Below are positions 47,327 to 56,267 of a stretch of DNA of 64,000 nucleotides, piece by piece. The notes under the pieces were generated by a model, which did not search any database, was not told where the DNA came from, and saw only the letters and a program-made list of their open reading frames with translations. The translations under genes were made by a program, and so were the position numbers. The DNA is taken from assembly GCA_017429505.1 (NCBI GenBank), contig JAFROW010000004.1, positions 163,411 to 227,410 on the forward strand, in the 5' to 3' direction. The first letter of the stretch is position 1, and each line of letters opens with the position of its first letter. The DNA comes from Clostridia bacterium. GTDB lineage: Bacteria; Bacillota; Clostridia; TANB77; CAG-508.

Positions 47327-47347
47327 TTATAAGTCTATATCTGCATA
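47327..47347 (-). pseudogene. 3'-end relic matching the HD-domain gene
   Basis: The reading YADIDL-stop and about 15 bases after it match the end of the HD gene at 52103 (YAYIDL-stop). Roughly 30 of 36 bases agree. The match is short, so it is only suggestive on its own. Confidence 0.4.
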
Positions 47348-47374
47348 TATCCCAATACTTTATCTCAAATATTA

Positions 47375-48025
47375 TTATATCTCAATAGTTTCATCATTTT
47401 CAAGTATTTTGTATTTCACTTCATATTTTTCAAACATTGCTTTTATATAATCAAAATCTGGTGGAAATGCTGGATTATCCATATGAATAGGAATTGTTAA
47501 CTTTGCTTCAACTTCTTTTGAATATAAAGCAGATTCAAAGGCTGACATTGTTAAGCCATGTCCTGTTACAGGAATACATAAAATATCTGCTTTGTAATCA
47601 TTTTGGAAGCATATTGTATCACTTGTTGTATATAATCTATTTTCTCCATCATCAACAATATAACCAACATTTTCATTAATTTCTTTTCCTTTTAATAGTG
47701 GTTGATATCCATGTATAGCATGCACTACTTCAATAGTTATATCTCCCATTTGAAATACATCTTTTTCTTTAATAATGTTTATATTTAAATCTTCATTTGC
47801 ATTTTGTACTTCTCTAGTAGAATATATGGTTATGTTTTTGTTTAATTTTTTTAGAACCTCTGCATTACAATGATCTGGATGTTTATGTGTTATTAAAATA
47901 ATATCTACATTATTCCAAATATCAAAATATTCTTCTTTATATTTTAATATTCCCGGATCTATCAATATTCTTTTTCCTTTTGTTTCAATTAGTAAACATG
48001 ATTGTGGAAATTTTGTAATTTTCAT
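47375..48025 (-). CDS. Metallo-beta-lactamase-fold hydrolase (UlaG-like)
   Basis: 216 residues. The metal motif is THKHPDHCN (HxHxDH form, with the second His changed to Lys-His-Pro order), then HAIHGYQP, TSDTICF and PVTGHGLTMS, ending in PIHMDN. It resembles L-ascorbate-6-phosphate lactonase/UlaG-type MBL proteins. The substrate is unknown, and most such stand-alone proteins are hydrolases of phosphate esters or lactones. Confidence 0.87.
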   Translation of the reverse strand: MKITKFPQSCLLIETKGKRILIDPGILKYKEEYFDIWNNVDIILITHKHPDHCNAEVLKKLNKNITIYSTREVQNANEDLNINIIKEKDVFQMGDITIEVVHAIHGYQPLLKGKEINENVGYIVDDGENRLYTTSDTICFQNDYKADILCIPVTGHGLTMSAFESALYSKEVEAKLTIPIHMDNPAFPPDFDYIKAMFEKYEVKYKILENDETIEI

Positions 48026-48043
48026 AATTAGCTCCCCTTTCTT

Positions 48044-48538
48044 TTATTCAGCACCTACTATTTTTGAAATGCTTTCTATCAATTCATCAGCTATATTTAT
48101 ACTACATGCGTGTCTATTATTCTTAAGATAATCTATATCAACCCATTTAGCAGTTTTAGCATATTCTTTTTCATCTTCATCAAAACCTTCATCTGAAATT
48201 TCTCCATCAACTATTTTAACAAAATAATAAATCATATAACTCTGATAATCTTTATTTTTCTTTTTATGATGAAAAAATGATGTATATATATTTAACAATT
48301 GAATAGGCTCTACTATATATCCTGTTTCTTCTTTTACTTCACGTATTAGAGTTTCAATATGTGTTTCTCCTTTTTTGGCAGTCCCTCCCGGATAATCATA
48401 GCCATCATACTGCGGAGATATTAAAATTTTATTATTTTTTATAGCAATCCCATAAAGATGAACAGATATATCTAATTTTTCTGAATCTACAATATATTCA
48501 TTATTATAAACATCGTGTGTAATAGTTTTATTATCCAT
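48044..48538 (-). CDS. NUDIX hydrolase
   Basis: 164 residues. The Nudix box runs from GTAKKGETHIETL through REVKEETGY, with the conserved Glu pair. It cleaves a nucleoside diphosphate linked to X. The second substrate-binding region does not show which. It lies just downstream of a truncated NUDIX gene. A GGAGGG site stands before the ATG. Confidence 0.9.
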   Translation of the reverse strand: MDNKTITHDVYNNEYIVDSEKLDISVHLYGIAIKNNKILISPQYDGYDYPGGTAKKGETHIETLIREVKEETGYIVEPIQLLNIYTSFFHHKKKNKDYQSYMIYYFVKIVDGEISDEGFDEDEKEYAKTAKWVDIDYLKNNRHACSINIADELIESISKIVGAE

Positions 48539-48593
48539 ATAATTCGTCCCTCCTTTAGTGTTTCTAGCTTGTTTATTCCTTTTGGATTAAGTG

Positions 48594-48764
48594 TTAGCCA
48601 TCTAATAAATCTTCGTTAGCTTCTACATGTCCTCCTGGTAACTCATATTCTCCATCACAAAATCCAGTATTTTTTCTTAAAACCAATAGTACTTCTTTTT
48701 TTCCACTGTTTTCTCTATTTAACATTAAATCAACTACAATTGCGCTCTTATATCTTTCTTCCAT
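48594..48764 (-). pseudogene. Truncated NUDIX hydrolase (5' half only)
   Basis: 56 residues from a well-placed ATG (GGAAGGAGATATTC upstream). It reads YKSAIVVDLMLNRENSGKK and then YELPGGHVEANEDLLDG, and stops inside the Nudix box before the REUxEE part. It is not similar enough to the next gene to be its recent copy. It cannot be active. Confidence 0.8.
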
Positions 48765-48777
48765 GAATATCTCCTTC

Positions 48778-49494
48778 CTAACTAATACTGTTCACTTTTT
48801 TAATCAATCTTTTCTTATTATTTTCGAAAATTTCCTTCCTATGTCCATTAGCTCCACTAGGATGCGGAAATCCAAACAGAATAGTGTATTTATTGTTTAT
48901 TATGGAATTATCTATTAAATATTTTAATACTTCTTCAACTGCTTTTCCTAATGGAATTATCACTACATTTTGCAATTCATTTATTTCGCTTATAAAATAT
49001 TTTTTTATATATTTGAGTAACAATTCATTACATAAAATATCTGGATTATGTCCATTATAATTTTTACCATTAATAAAAACAGGATATTTTATCAATGATG
49101 TTGTGTGTAACAAGTTATTATCTTCATTAAATAATTCACTAGATGAATCTAATTTAAATTTTTTATTAAGTCCTATTTGATCTAGCATATCTATTAAGTT
49201 TTTTCTCATACTGCCAGAAAATCTAGAGTTATATTTACATTTTTTTAAAATATCTATAATTTCTATATTATTAACTAATCCTTCATTTGCTGTTTTAAAA
49301 GCAATTTGTGTTTGAGTCCATCCTGGAGTAATTCCAATTACAAAAATTTTTGCTTTTTTATTTACAAATTCATTATGCGGTGCATAATATATATTAATTT
49401 TTTCATCTTTTTCTAATAAAAATTTTTTATTTAATATATCTTCTTTTTCAAATCTGTTTAATTGTATAATTTTATCAATATAATTCTCAAACAT
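48778..49494 (-). CDS. Uracil-DNA-glycosylase-superfamily protein
   Basis: 238 residues. It has IFVIGITPGWTQTQIAF (position of the GxDPG water-activating loop) and FGFPHPSGANGHR (position of the HPS/HPSP DNA-binding loop), with VVIIPLGKAVEEVL between. This fits the UDG fold, but the catalytic acid of motif 1 is replaced by Thr-Pro. It may bind DNA without glycosylase action or cut another lesion. GGAG lies before the ATG. Confidence 0.75.
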   Translation of the reverse strand: MFENYIDKIIQLNRFEKEDILNKKFLLEKDEKINIYYAPHNEFVNKKAKIFVIGITPGWTQTQIAFKTANEGLVNNIEIIDILKKCKYNSRFSGSMRKNLIDMLDQIGLNKKFKLDSSSELFNEDNNLLHTTSLIKYPVFINGKNYNGHNPDILCNELLLKYIKKYFISEINELQNVVIIPLGKAVEEVLKYLIDNSIINNKYTILFGFPHPSGANGHRKEIFENNKKRLIKKVNSIS

Positions 49495-49555
49495 TTCTTT
49501 CTCCTGTTATTCTTGTATCAATATGTGTACTTGGCTCAAATAGAAATACTTTCAT
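49487..49555 (-). pseudogene. 3'-end relic of a cupin gene
   Basis: 23 codons (MKVFLFEPSTHIDTRITGE) include FEPSTHIDTR, identical to the end of the frameshifted cupin at 44184. The DNA match is about 29 of 33 bases. The relic overlaps the ribosome site and start of the UDG-like gene. Confidence 0.7.
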
Positions 49556-49565
49556 TGTTTCATCC

Positions 49566-50477
49566 TTATTTCAAGTAATTACTAACTATAATACTTTCTT
49601 CTTTTTCATTTATTGTTGCTTCTGCTCCTATTGGAATTATACTGTTTCCATGTCTGTGTCCAAAATCATTAGTTTTTACAACAGGAATGTCAGCATTTAT
49701 CTTTCTTAATTCTTCAACAATATCATATTTATTTTCTTTTGCATATTGAAGTTGGTAAATGTAGCCAAATACTATTGCTTTATTTAATACACCCATCTGA
49801 TTAATTTGCTCTAACATAGCATTCCACTGTATAATATCAGAATGATAACCTTCTAAAAATAATATTGAATCTCTTAAATCTGGCATATATGGCGTTCCTA
49901 ATAGTTTTAACAAGCATCTAACATTAGTTCCATATATTTTTCCTTCTATCACTTCATCTTTAAAATTATAGAACTTTCTGTTATCGAAAGGAATAATTGT
50001 ATTGTTTGCATTAAATAATTTATCCACAATTTCATTTTTGTCATAGTCTGTTACTTCGTCTTTGCCGAACCATATGTAGTCTTGGCAATGAAAAGTAATT
50101 AGTCCTGTCATTTTATTTATTGCACATAGCAAAACTGTAATATCACTCATTCCGCAAAATATTTTAGGATTGTTTTTTATATTATCGAAATCTATATATG
50201 GTAGTATTCCATTTACCATATCTCCGCCTTTTACTGTAAAAATAGCTTTGACTTCCTTATCACTAAACATATTATTTAAATCTGTTGCTCTTTGCAAAGG
50301 AGTTCCTGCACAATATTCATCATCAGAATATAAATATTTCCCATATTTTACTTTTAGTCCCAAACTTTCAAAATACTTAGTTGCATTTTCTAAATACACT
50401 TTATCTGTACTTTTTAAAGCTTTATCTGGAGCAATAACACCTATTGTGTCTCCCTGTTTTAATTTTTGTGCTAACAT
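49566..50477 (-). CDS. LD-carboxypeptidase / MccF-like S66 peptidase
   Basis: About 303 residues. It opens LKQGDTIGVIAPDKAL, and the nucleophile lies in FCGMSDITVLL (GxSD). TFHCQDYIWFG and IKGKIYGTN-type segments follow, with a likely catalytic His in FGHRHGN. The S66 family contains murein LD-carboxypeptidases and MccF, which breaks microcin C-type nucleotidyl-peptides. The sequence seems closer to the MccF type. The ATG at 50477 follows TAGGAGGA. Upstream in-frame codons lie in the AAA_14 copy 3 gene tail region. Confidence 0.87.
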   Translation of the reverse strand: MLAQKLKQGDTIGVIAPDKALKSTDKVYLENATKYFESLGLKVKYGKYLYSDDEYCAGTPLQRATDLNNMFSDKEVKAIFTVKGGDMVNGILPYIDFDNIKNNPKIFCGMSDITVLLCAINKMTGLITFHCQDYIWFGKDEVTDYDKNEIVDKLFNANNTIIPFDNRKFYNFKDEVIEGKIYGTNVRCLLKLLGTPYMPDLRDSILFLEGYHSDIIQWNAMLEQINQMGVLNKAIVFGYIYQLQYAKENKYDIVEELRKINADIPVVKTNDFGHRHGNSIIPIGAEATINEKEESIIVSNYLK

Positions 50478-50532
50478 AAAATTCCTCCTATATTCAAATA
50501 AAATAATTACCACTTTGTATATATTTTTATTA

Positions 50533-51843
50533 TTATATACAAAAAGCCGCATACAAAGGAATAGATTTAATATTATTCTCAAATCCAAAATTTCTAGTTG
50601 AAAATCTTATAGCATATTTTGGCTTAAACTCTTCCATATACATATTTAAACTAACAGATCTAACATTATTTCCACTTTTAACTTCTATTGGTATTATTCC
50701 GTCTTCATTGCTATATAAGGCAAAATCTATTTCAGCATTTCTGTCTGAAGTCCAATAATATAATGATTCACCTTTTGCAGTTAATTCTTGTGCTATATAA
50801 TTTTCAGTAATTGCACCTTTATAAATAAAAGTTTTGTCTAGCATAATATCTGGATATTTAATTTCACTCATACAAGTTAGTATTCCAACATCACTTAAAT
50901 AAATTTTAAATGTGTTTTCATCTATATAAACTTTTAAGGGGATTTCCATTCTTTTTGACTTATAATTTATTAATATTAATTTTGAAGCAACTAGCCAATC
51001 AATAGCACTTTCATATTTTCTTTTTCGTGCATTTTCATCATTATCATCAATAAAATTATATTTAAAATTCTTTTTATCTTTAGCTAATTGACTTGGAATG
51101 TTTTTATACACTTTTTCAATTTTGACTGTTTCTATTTCGCTAGTTACATATTTTTTCATATCTGCAATATATGAATCTTTAATATCTTCGATTATGTGCG
51201 AATCGAATTTTAAAATATCCAAATCATTTTCTACAAAATTTTTAACTGCTTCCGGCATCCCTCCAACACATAAATACTGCTTGTATAAAGTTAATGCTTG
51301 CTCATGTGCATATTCCGGCATTGGCGACATATTAGAATAACACTCTTTTATCTTGTCTCTTAGCATATCTTTTCCTGTAGCTAATAAAAATTCTTCAAAA
51401 TTCATTGGATACATATATTCCATTCTAATTTTTCCCACAGGAAACGATCCTTTAAATCTGTTAATCTTAACTCCTAATAAACTACCTGCACATATTATTT
51501 TATATGGCTTAGTAGATTCATTAAAATACTTTAGTGAAACAATGCAATTTTCACTTTCTTGAACTTCATCAAAAAATATTAATGTTTTTTCAATATCTAT
51601 CTTTTTACCTAAATATAGCTCTAAATTGCTTATTATCTTTTCATCATCAATTGTATCCTCGAAAATGCTTTTAACATCTTTATTTTTTTCCAAATTAAAA
51701 TATAAATATTCCTCATAATTTTTTTTTGCAAATTCTTCTATAATAAAAGTCTTTCCTATTTGTCTTGCTCCTACAACCATTAAAGGCTTTTTCATTCCTG
51801 ATTCTTTCCAATCTTGTAATGTTTTTTCAAAAAATCTACGCAT
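50533..51843 (-). CDS. AAA_14 ATPase with DUF4143 nuclease-fold C-terminus, copy 3
   Basis: 436 residues. Walker A is GARQIGKT, Walker B is TLIFFDEVQ, and ICAGSLLG fits sensor 1. The helical middle domain has the LPxxEFLLATG-like NFEEFLLATGKD. The C-terminus shows EIDFALYS then PIEVKSGNN, a PD-(D/E)xK-like signature. It is closer to copy 1 than to copy 2. The ATG at 51843 follows GGAGG. Two abutting tandem arrays lie upstream of its promoter. Confidence 0.88.
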   Translation of the reverse strand: MRRFFEKTLQDWKESGMKKPLMVVGARQIGKTFIIEEFAKKNYEEYLYFNLEKNKDVKSIFEDTIDDEKIISNLELYLGKKIDIEKTLIFFDEVQESENCIVSLKYFNESTKPYKIICAGSLLGVKINRFKGSFPVGKIRMEYMYPMNFEEFLLATGKDMLRDKIKECYSNMSPMPEYAHEQALTLYKQYLCVGGMPEAVKNFVENDLDILKFDSHIIEDIKDSYIADMKKYVTSEIETVKIEKVYKNIPSQLAKDKKNFKYNFIDDNDENARKRKYESAIDWLVASKLILINYKSKRMEIPLKVYIDENTFKIYLSDVGILTCMSEIKYPDIMLDKTFIYKGAITENYIAQELTAKGESLYYWTSDRNAEIDFALYSNEDGIIPIEVKSGNNVRSVSLNMYMEEFKPKYAIRFSTRNFGFENNIKSIPLYAAFCI

Positions 51844-51865
51844 TTTTTTACCTCCATTCAAGTTA

Positions 51866-51894
51866 ATTATAACATAAATTTATTTAATAAGCAA
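51866..51894 (-). promoter_or_regulatory. Promoter of AAA_14 copy 3
   Basis: TTGCTT (51894-51889), 17 bases, then TATAAT (51871-51866). Array C begins eight bases upstream of the -35 box. Confidence 0.75.
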
Positions 51895-51902
51895 TAATTT
51901 AT

Positions 51903-51980
51903 GCCACTTTTTGCAGGTATAAATTTTAAATTTTCGCCACTTTTCGCGGGTATAATTTTAAGATAACTGCCACTTCAAAT
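51903..51980. repeat. Tandem direct-repeat array C (33-bp period, about 2.4 units)
   Basis: Units start at 51903, 51936 and 51969. Each begins GCCACTT and the first two share GGTATAA and TTTTAA. On the minus strand the shared core is AAAAGTGGC. Confidence 0.9.
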
Positions 51981-52026
51981 TTTTATTGCAAAAAAGTCAA
52001 TACTTTTATTGCAAATTAGTCATATT
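51981..52026. repeat. Tandem direct-repeat array E (23-bp period, 2 units)
   Basis: TTTTATTGCAAA followed by AGTCA-type sequence occurs at 51981 and 52004. It directly abuts array C. The rest of 52027-52102 is AT-rich without visible features. Confidence 0.8.
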
Positions 52027-52102
52027 ATTTAACATATTTTCATTTATTATTTTTCATAATTCAATAGTATTGATATTCTTTTTTATCACTCATTTATTTG
52101 AT

Positions 52103-53137
52103 TTATAAGTCTATATATGCATATTTACTTATTTTCATATTTAAATAATTATCTATTTCATTTTTTGCTTTACTTGAAATATCATATATTCTTCCTTCTG
52201 GAGTGATAGGATTAATATATCTTCTTTTAACTTTTCTATCTACACAAAATTTATCTTTATTAAATTCTTCACATTCAATAAATTTATTACAATTCATAAA
52301 TCTATCAAATTGAAGTGATATATCTTTGTTTTCACAATTTTTTATTTTGTCAATTATTTGTTTTTCTGATAATTGATACAAATCATGTATAGTTATATAC
52401 TTACTATTGTACATTTTTTTAATAATATCTGCAAAAAAATACATAGTTATTGTATCTTCTGCACTAATCCATATTGGCCACAACTTGCTTGCACCATCAA
52501 TAAATTTTTCTGCAACTTTAGTTGATTTAAATCCTAATTCATATATTCCATTTTCGTTTTTTATAACTTCAATATTATTATAAATATCTTTAATTTGTGA
52601 TAAATCCCATACTTTTTTAAAATAAACCCCATTCATAAAAGTATATTCTAGCCTGTCTGCGGATAGTTTTGGAGCTTTATTATCTGCTATTGGGTATATT
52701 TTATAATCGCATATTTCTTCTAATTTAATATTATCCCTTTTTAATAAACTCATTATTTCTTTTGAATTCGTTATAGTATCGATTGTTTTTTCCTCTGTTG
52801 ATTCCTGCTTTTCAGCATCTCCATTTAGAAAATCTAAACAATGTTTAAAGGCTGGACTAGATATATCATGAAATAGTCCTGCTAATGTTTGCTTTTTATC
52901 ATGTGTGAAGTTCCAAATAATTAGAGCCACTCCAACGCTATGCATTAGTACAGAATACATATTATTATATATATTTGGCTTTCTCCAATATGACCCACAT
53001 ATTTGGTTTATTCCTTTTAATTTTTGCATTTCTGAAGTATATATGTAATCATTTAAAAAATCCGGAAAATCCTTTGAAAGTATTTTAAAATATTCTTTTG
53101 TATCATCTTTTTGTTCGTCTATATAGCTTCTTTTCAT
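52103..53137 (-). CDS. HD-domain phosphohydrolase
   Basis: 344 residues. The metal site is visible as YSVLMHSVGVAL (His), LAGLFHDISSPAF (His-Asp pair) and KLSADRLEYTF (final Asp). The spacing fits dGTPase-like or nucleotide-hydrolysing HD proteins. No partner domain is fused. The 3' end has a short relic copy near 47327. AAGGAGGA lies upstream of the ATG. Confidence 0.85.
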   Translation of the reverse strand: MKRSYIDEQKDDTKEYFKILSKDFPDFLNDYIYTSEMQKLKGINQICGSYWRKPNIYNNMYSVLMHSVGVALIIWNFTHDKKQTLAGLFHDISSPAFKHCLDFLNGDAEKQESTEEKTIDTITNSKEIMSLLKRDNIKLEEICDYKIYPIADNKAPKLSADRLEYTFMNGVYFKKVWDLSQIKDIYNNIEVIKNENGIYELGFKSTKVAEKFIDGASKLWPIWISAEDTITMYFFADIIKKMYNSKYITIHDLYQLSEKQIIDKIKNCENKDISLQFDRFMNCNKFIECEEFNKDKFCVDRKVKRRYINPITPEGRIYDISSKAKNEIDNYLNMKISKYAYIDL

Positions 53138-53164
53138 TATTCGTCCTCCTTGTATGTTTTATCC

Positions 53165-53989
53165 TTAATATTGCCTTAGCCATTCAATTGCATCTTCTAA
53201 CCATGTGGTTCCTTCAAGAGAATGCTCTGCATTTTCATAGATAATAAGTTTATATGTTTTGTTAGCTTTTTTTAATGCATCAGCCATTTTATATGCCTGT
53301 TCAACTCTAACTCTCCAGTCTGCTGTTCCATGACATATTAATAATGGTGTATTAATTTTTTCAGCCCAATATACAGCAGAACGTTTAATAAATTCTTCAG
53401 GACAATCGTTTGGAGAACCTCCTACAAGTTCGTGAAAAACTTGCTTCATGGCATCCTCTCTTGAATTGTAATTATCTATACAGTCTGCAAGACCAGAATA
53501 AACTACCCCTGCTAGTATTCTCTTATCAATACTACATACCCTATATGTCATCATTCCTCCTCTTGAACCGCCTACCATATAAACCCCTTTACTATTGACA
53601 AAGCTCAAATCTAGTGTAATATCAATTAAATTTATTACATCATAAACATCATCTCCGCCAAATTCTTCTTTTCCTGTTCCTCCACAATTTCCCCTGTATT
53701 GACTAGCTAAAACAGCATATCCAGCTTTAGCTAATTTACACATACGAATTTTCTTTTTTATGGCACCAAATTCTCTATTTCCACCTCTATTATAAATTAG
53801 TCCATCTAGTAATCCATTTTTGTTTTTAGGAAATATTGCATATCCTTCAACTTCATATATTCCTGAAATATATCGAATTGAATATACTTCAACATCATCT
53901 TTGAATCCTTCTTCCGCATCTTCTTTTCTTACATTAATAATTCTTTTATCTTTTTTTAATTCTTCTTCATAATTAATAACATTTTTCAT
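53165..53989 (-). CDS. Alpha/beta hydrolase of prolyl-oligopeptidase type
   Basis: 274 residues. The nucleophile elbow is VGGSRGGMM, the Asp lies in CHGTADWRV and the His in YENAEHSLEG. ILASQYRGNCGGTG forms the strand before the oxyanion site. It resembles the catalytic domain of S9 peptidases without the propeller, so it is probably a small-peptide or ester hydrolase. Cytoplasmic. Confidence 0.87.
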   Translation of the reverse strand: MKNVINYEEELKKDKRIINVRKEDAEEGFKDDVEVYSIRYISGIYEVEGYAIFPKNKNGLLDGLIYNRGGNREFGAIKKKIRMCKLAKAGYAVLASQYRGNCGGTGKEEFGGDDVYDVINLIDITLDLSFVNSKGVYMVGGSRGGMMTYRVCSIDKRILAGVVYSGLADCIDNYNSREDAMKQVFHELVGGSPNDCPEEFIKRSAVYWAEKINTPLLICHGTADWRVRVEQAYKMADALKKANKTYKLIIYENAEHSLEGTTWLEDAIEWLRQY

Positions 53990-54018
53990 TCTTTACTCAC
54001 TCCCTGTTTTATAAACTC

Positions 54019-54877
54019 TTATATTTTTATCAAAATAATACTAATAATAATCATAATTGCAGCTATAATTTTCTTAAATAAATCATCTCTTTCTTTCAAG
54101 AATAAATAACCAACAATTACATTTAGCATAACTGTTAGAGTGCTTAGAGGCGCAACTATTGTTACATTTCCAAGTTGATATGCTCTTAGATTTAAAAATA
54201 TAGAAAGCCCCCAAGTTACTCCTGTTGTGATAATTGCTTTCTTATTTCCATTAATAAATTCGTTTTTTATATCTTTTGGCTTTACTCTTTCAAATATAGA
54301 TATAAGCATTGCAGGAATTATGATTGTCAAAGCAATATAAAATGGTAAGTTGAAATTCTCTGATATATTAACATCTAAAAATAAAGCAATTGTAAATGAA
54401 ATATTTGCAACTATACCTAATAAAACATATCTATTAAATTCCATTTTTCCTTTTTTATAAAATATTAAAACATTACTCAAAATAATTAACATTGCACCGA
54501 TAAATTTAGTTAATACAAACTGTTCTTTAAGGAAAATTAATCCAGCAAATATCATAAAAGTTGTAGATAACTGTTTTAACGTACTAAACGTAGAGGCTTC
54601 AATTCCGCTTCTTACTGTTGTATTTACCCTATCAGATATGGCATAAAATATAATTGATAATCCAAGCATTATATACACTTTTATATCTGTTGGAAACTTA
54701 AATTCAAAAAATGGGCATAATAGAAGTGCAGTTAGTCCAGCAATTACTTGCAGTAAAATAGTTAATGCACCTTCATTTTTTTAATGTTTTAGTAGTAATT
54801 TTGTAAAACTGTGTAAATATAGTTGCCATAAATAGATATGAAATTACGTATAATATCCAATTATTCAATATGTTCAT
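54019..54877 (-). pseudogene. EamA/DMT transporter gene with A7 homopolymer frameshift
   Basis: The start at 54877 overlaps the NUDIX stop as ATGA and reads WILYVISYLFMATIFTQ, then stops after KTLKK. Loss of one A from the seven-A run (plus T-run 54776-54782) joins it to NEGALTILLQVIAGLTALL and the rest, ending at 54019. The restored protein is about 285 residues with ten helices in two EamA halves. It is a small-molecule exporter type. Slippage at A7 could still yield some full protein. Confidence 0.8.
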
Positions 54878-55416
54878 GAAATCCTCCTACTTCTTTTCAA
54901 TAATTGATTTTCAAATAAATAATTCATTACAAATAAATAATCGTTTTTAAACAGATTAGGCTTATCCATCATCAATTTTCTTATTTCCGCTTCTGTCATA
55001 AAATATATTTCTTCAATCCCATCTTTATCATAATTTGTAATTCTATTATTATATTCTAAAATATATACTTTTTGAAATGTATTACTATCACTAGTAAATG
55101 GTGAAAAATATGCAATTTCTTGTAGTTCTACATTACTTATACCTAATTCTTCTTTAAGCTCTCTATAAGCTGCTTCATCATATTCTTCTCCTGAATTAAC
55201 ATGACCACCAACTGAAAAATCATAGCAATTAGGGAAGATCTTTCTATTTGAACTTCTTTTAGGTACTATTATTTTTTTGTCATAAGTTAGTATTAATATA
55301 TTTATAAATCTCATTTGTGAAGGTCTTATTGTATTTTGCATATCTTCAGCTATTTTTCCTATAACTTCATCTATCTCATTTACAATATCAAAATATTCTA
55401 AATTATCTTTCTTCAT
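54874..55416 (-). CDS. NUDIX hydrolase (isopentenyl-isomerase-like subgroup)
   Basis: About 180 residues. The N-terminal DIVNEIDEVIGKI and the box GGHVNSGEEYDEAAYRELKE followed by ELG match NUDIX enzymes of the Idi-like layout, often found stand-alone. I choose the Met at 55416 after AAAGAG. The gene overlaps both neighbours, so it is part of a coupled three-gene unit with an unknown protein and an EamA transporter. Confidence 0.87.
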   Translation of the reverse strand: MKKDNLEYFDIVNEIDEVIGKIAEDMQNTIRPSQMRFINILILTYDKKIIVPKRSSNRKIFPNCYDFSVGGHVNSGEEYDEAAYRELKEELGISNVELQEIAYFSPFTSDSNTFQKVYILEYNNRITNYDKDGIEEIYFMTEAEIRKLMMDKPNLFKNDYLFVMNYLFENQLLKRSRRIS

Positions 55417-56245
55417 TATTTCCACTCTTTTCTTTAATTCTTAATCTCTCAGGCAAAATAATTTCTGGAACAATAATTTTTCCGTTTTCAATTTGAACAA
55501 TTGAAATATATTCTTTATAATTCTTTTGAAGCTCTGTTGCTGTAAACATTGGAAATATAACTTTTTCAATTATCTGTTCAAATATAGTATTGTTTATTCC
55601 GCAATATTTACATGGAATTGAATTTTCTGCTATTTCTCTTTGTGTAATTCCATCTTCTACAAGTTTGTTTATTCTTATTTTTCTTAAAACATCATATTCA
55701 CTTTGGCTTACTACTTTTTTTCTATATTGCCTGTAATTAATATCATTTAAAAATAATATATCCTGCCATGGAATTGCAAAAGACTCATGACATGCACTGC
55801 CATGACTTAAGCAGCTGCCATCCCAGCCTTTACCAACATAATCTATAAGTAATTGTTTTTGTGTTCTATAATCTAAATAAAAACATCCTTCTGTTTTATA
55901 TGTTGGACAAAAAGCTCCATCATTCCAATAAATTAATGCTACTCCATTAGACCCCAATTTGCTAGATTTTTTCTTTACTTCTTTAAAAAAATCAAATATA
56001 GTGTCTCTGTTTCCATTTTGTCCATTAACACCAATAGGAATATCTCCTATCTTTGTATCTGAACGCATATAGAAGTTTTTTTGGTCTGGATATGTATCTA
56101 ATAGTTCTTGTACTTCTTCTTCACTTTGTATTATATAATAATGTGGAAATGTAGGCAATTTATATCTTTTAGATAATAGAAATCCTTTTGCTTTTCCATA
56201 TTTAGATATTTCATTTAAATCTGTTTTTACATTTGCATTTAACAT
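55403..56245 (-). CDS. Uncharacterised 280-residue protein
   Basis: Not recognised. The N-terminal SKRYKLPTFPHYYIIQSEEE and NFYMRSDTKIGDIPIG look faintly like ATP-grasp nucleotide-binding sequence. A Cys/His stretch (GSCLSHGSACHESF) and a CKYCG pair lie further on. It overlaps the NUDIX gene by 14 bases, which suggests joint action on a nucleotide-type substrate, but this is speculation. Confidence 0.65.
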   Translation of the reverse strand: MLNANVKTDLNEISKYGKAKGFLLSKRYKLPTFPHYYIIQSEEEVQELLDTYPDQKNFYMRSDTKIGDIPIGVNGQNGNRDTIFDFFKEVKKKSSKLGSNGVALIYWNDGAFCPTYKTEGCFYLDYRTQKQLLIDYVGKGWDGSCLSHGSACHESFAIPWQDILFLNDINYRQYRKKVVSQSEYDVLRKIRINKLVEDGITQREIAENSIPCKYCGINNTIFEQIIEKVIFPMFTATELQKNYKEYISIVQIENGKIIVPEIILPERLRIKEKSGNNEER

Positions 56246-56267
56246 GTTATTTTCTCCTTAATATTAT

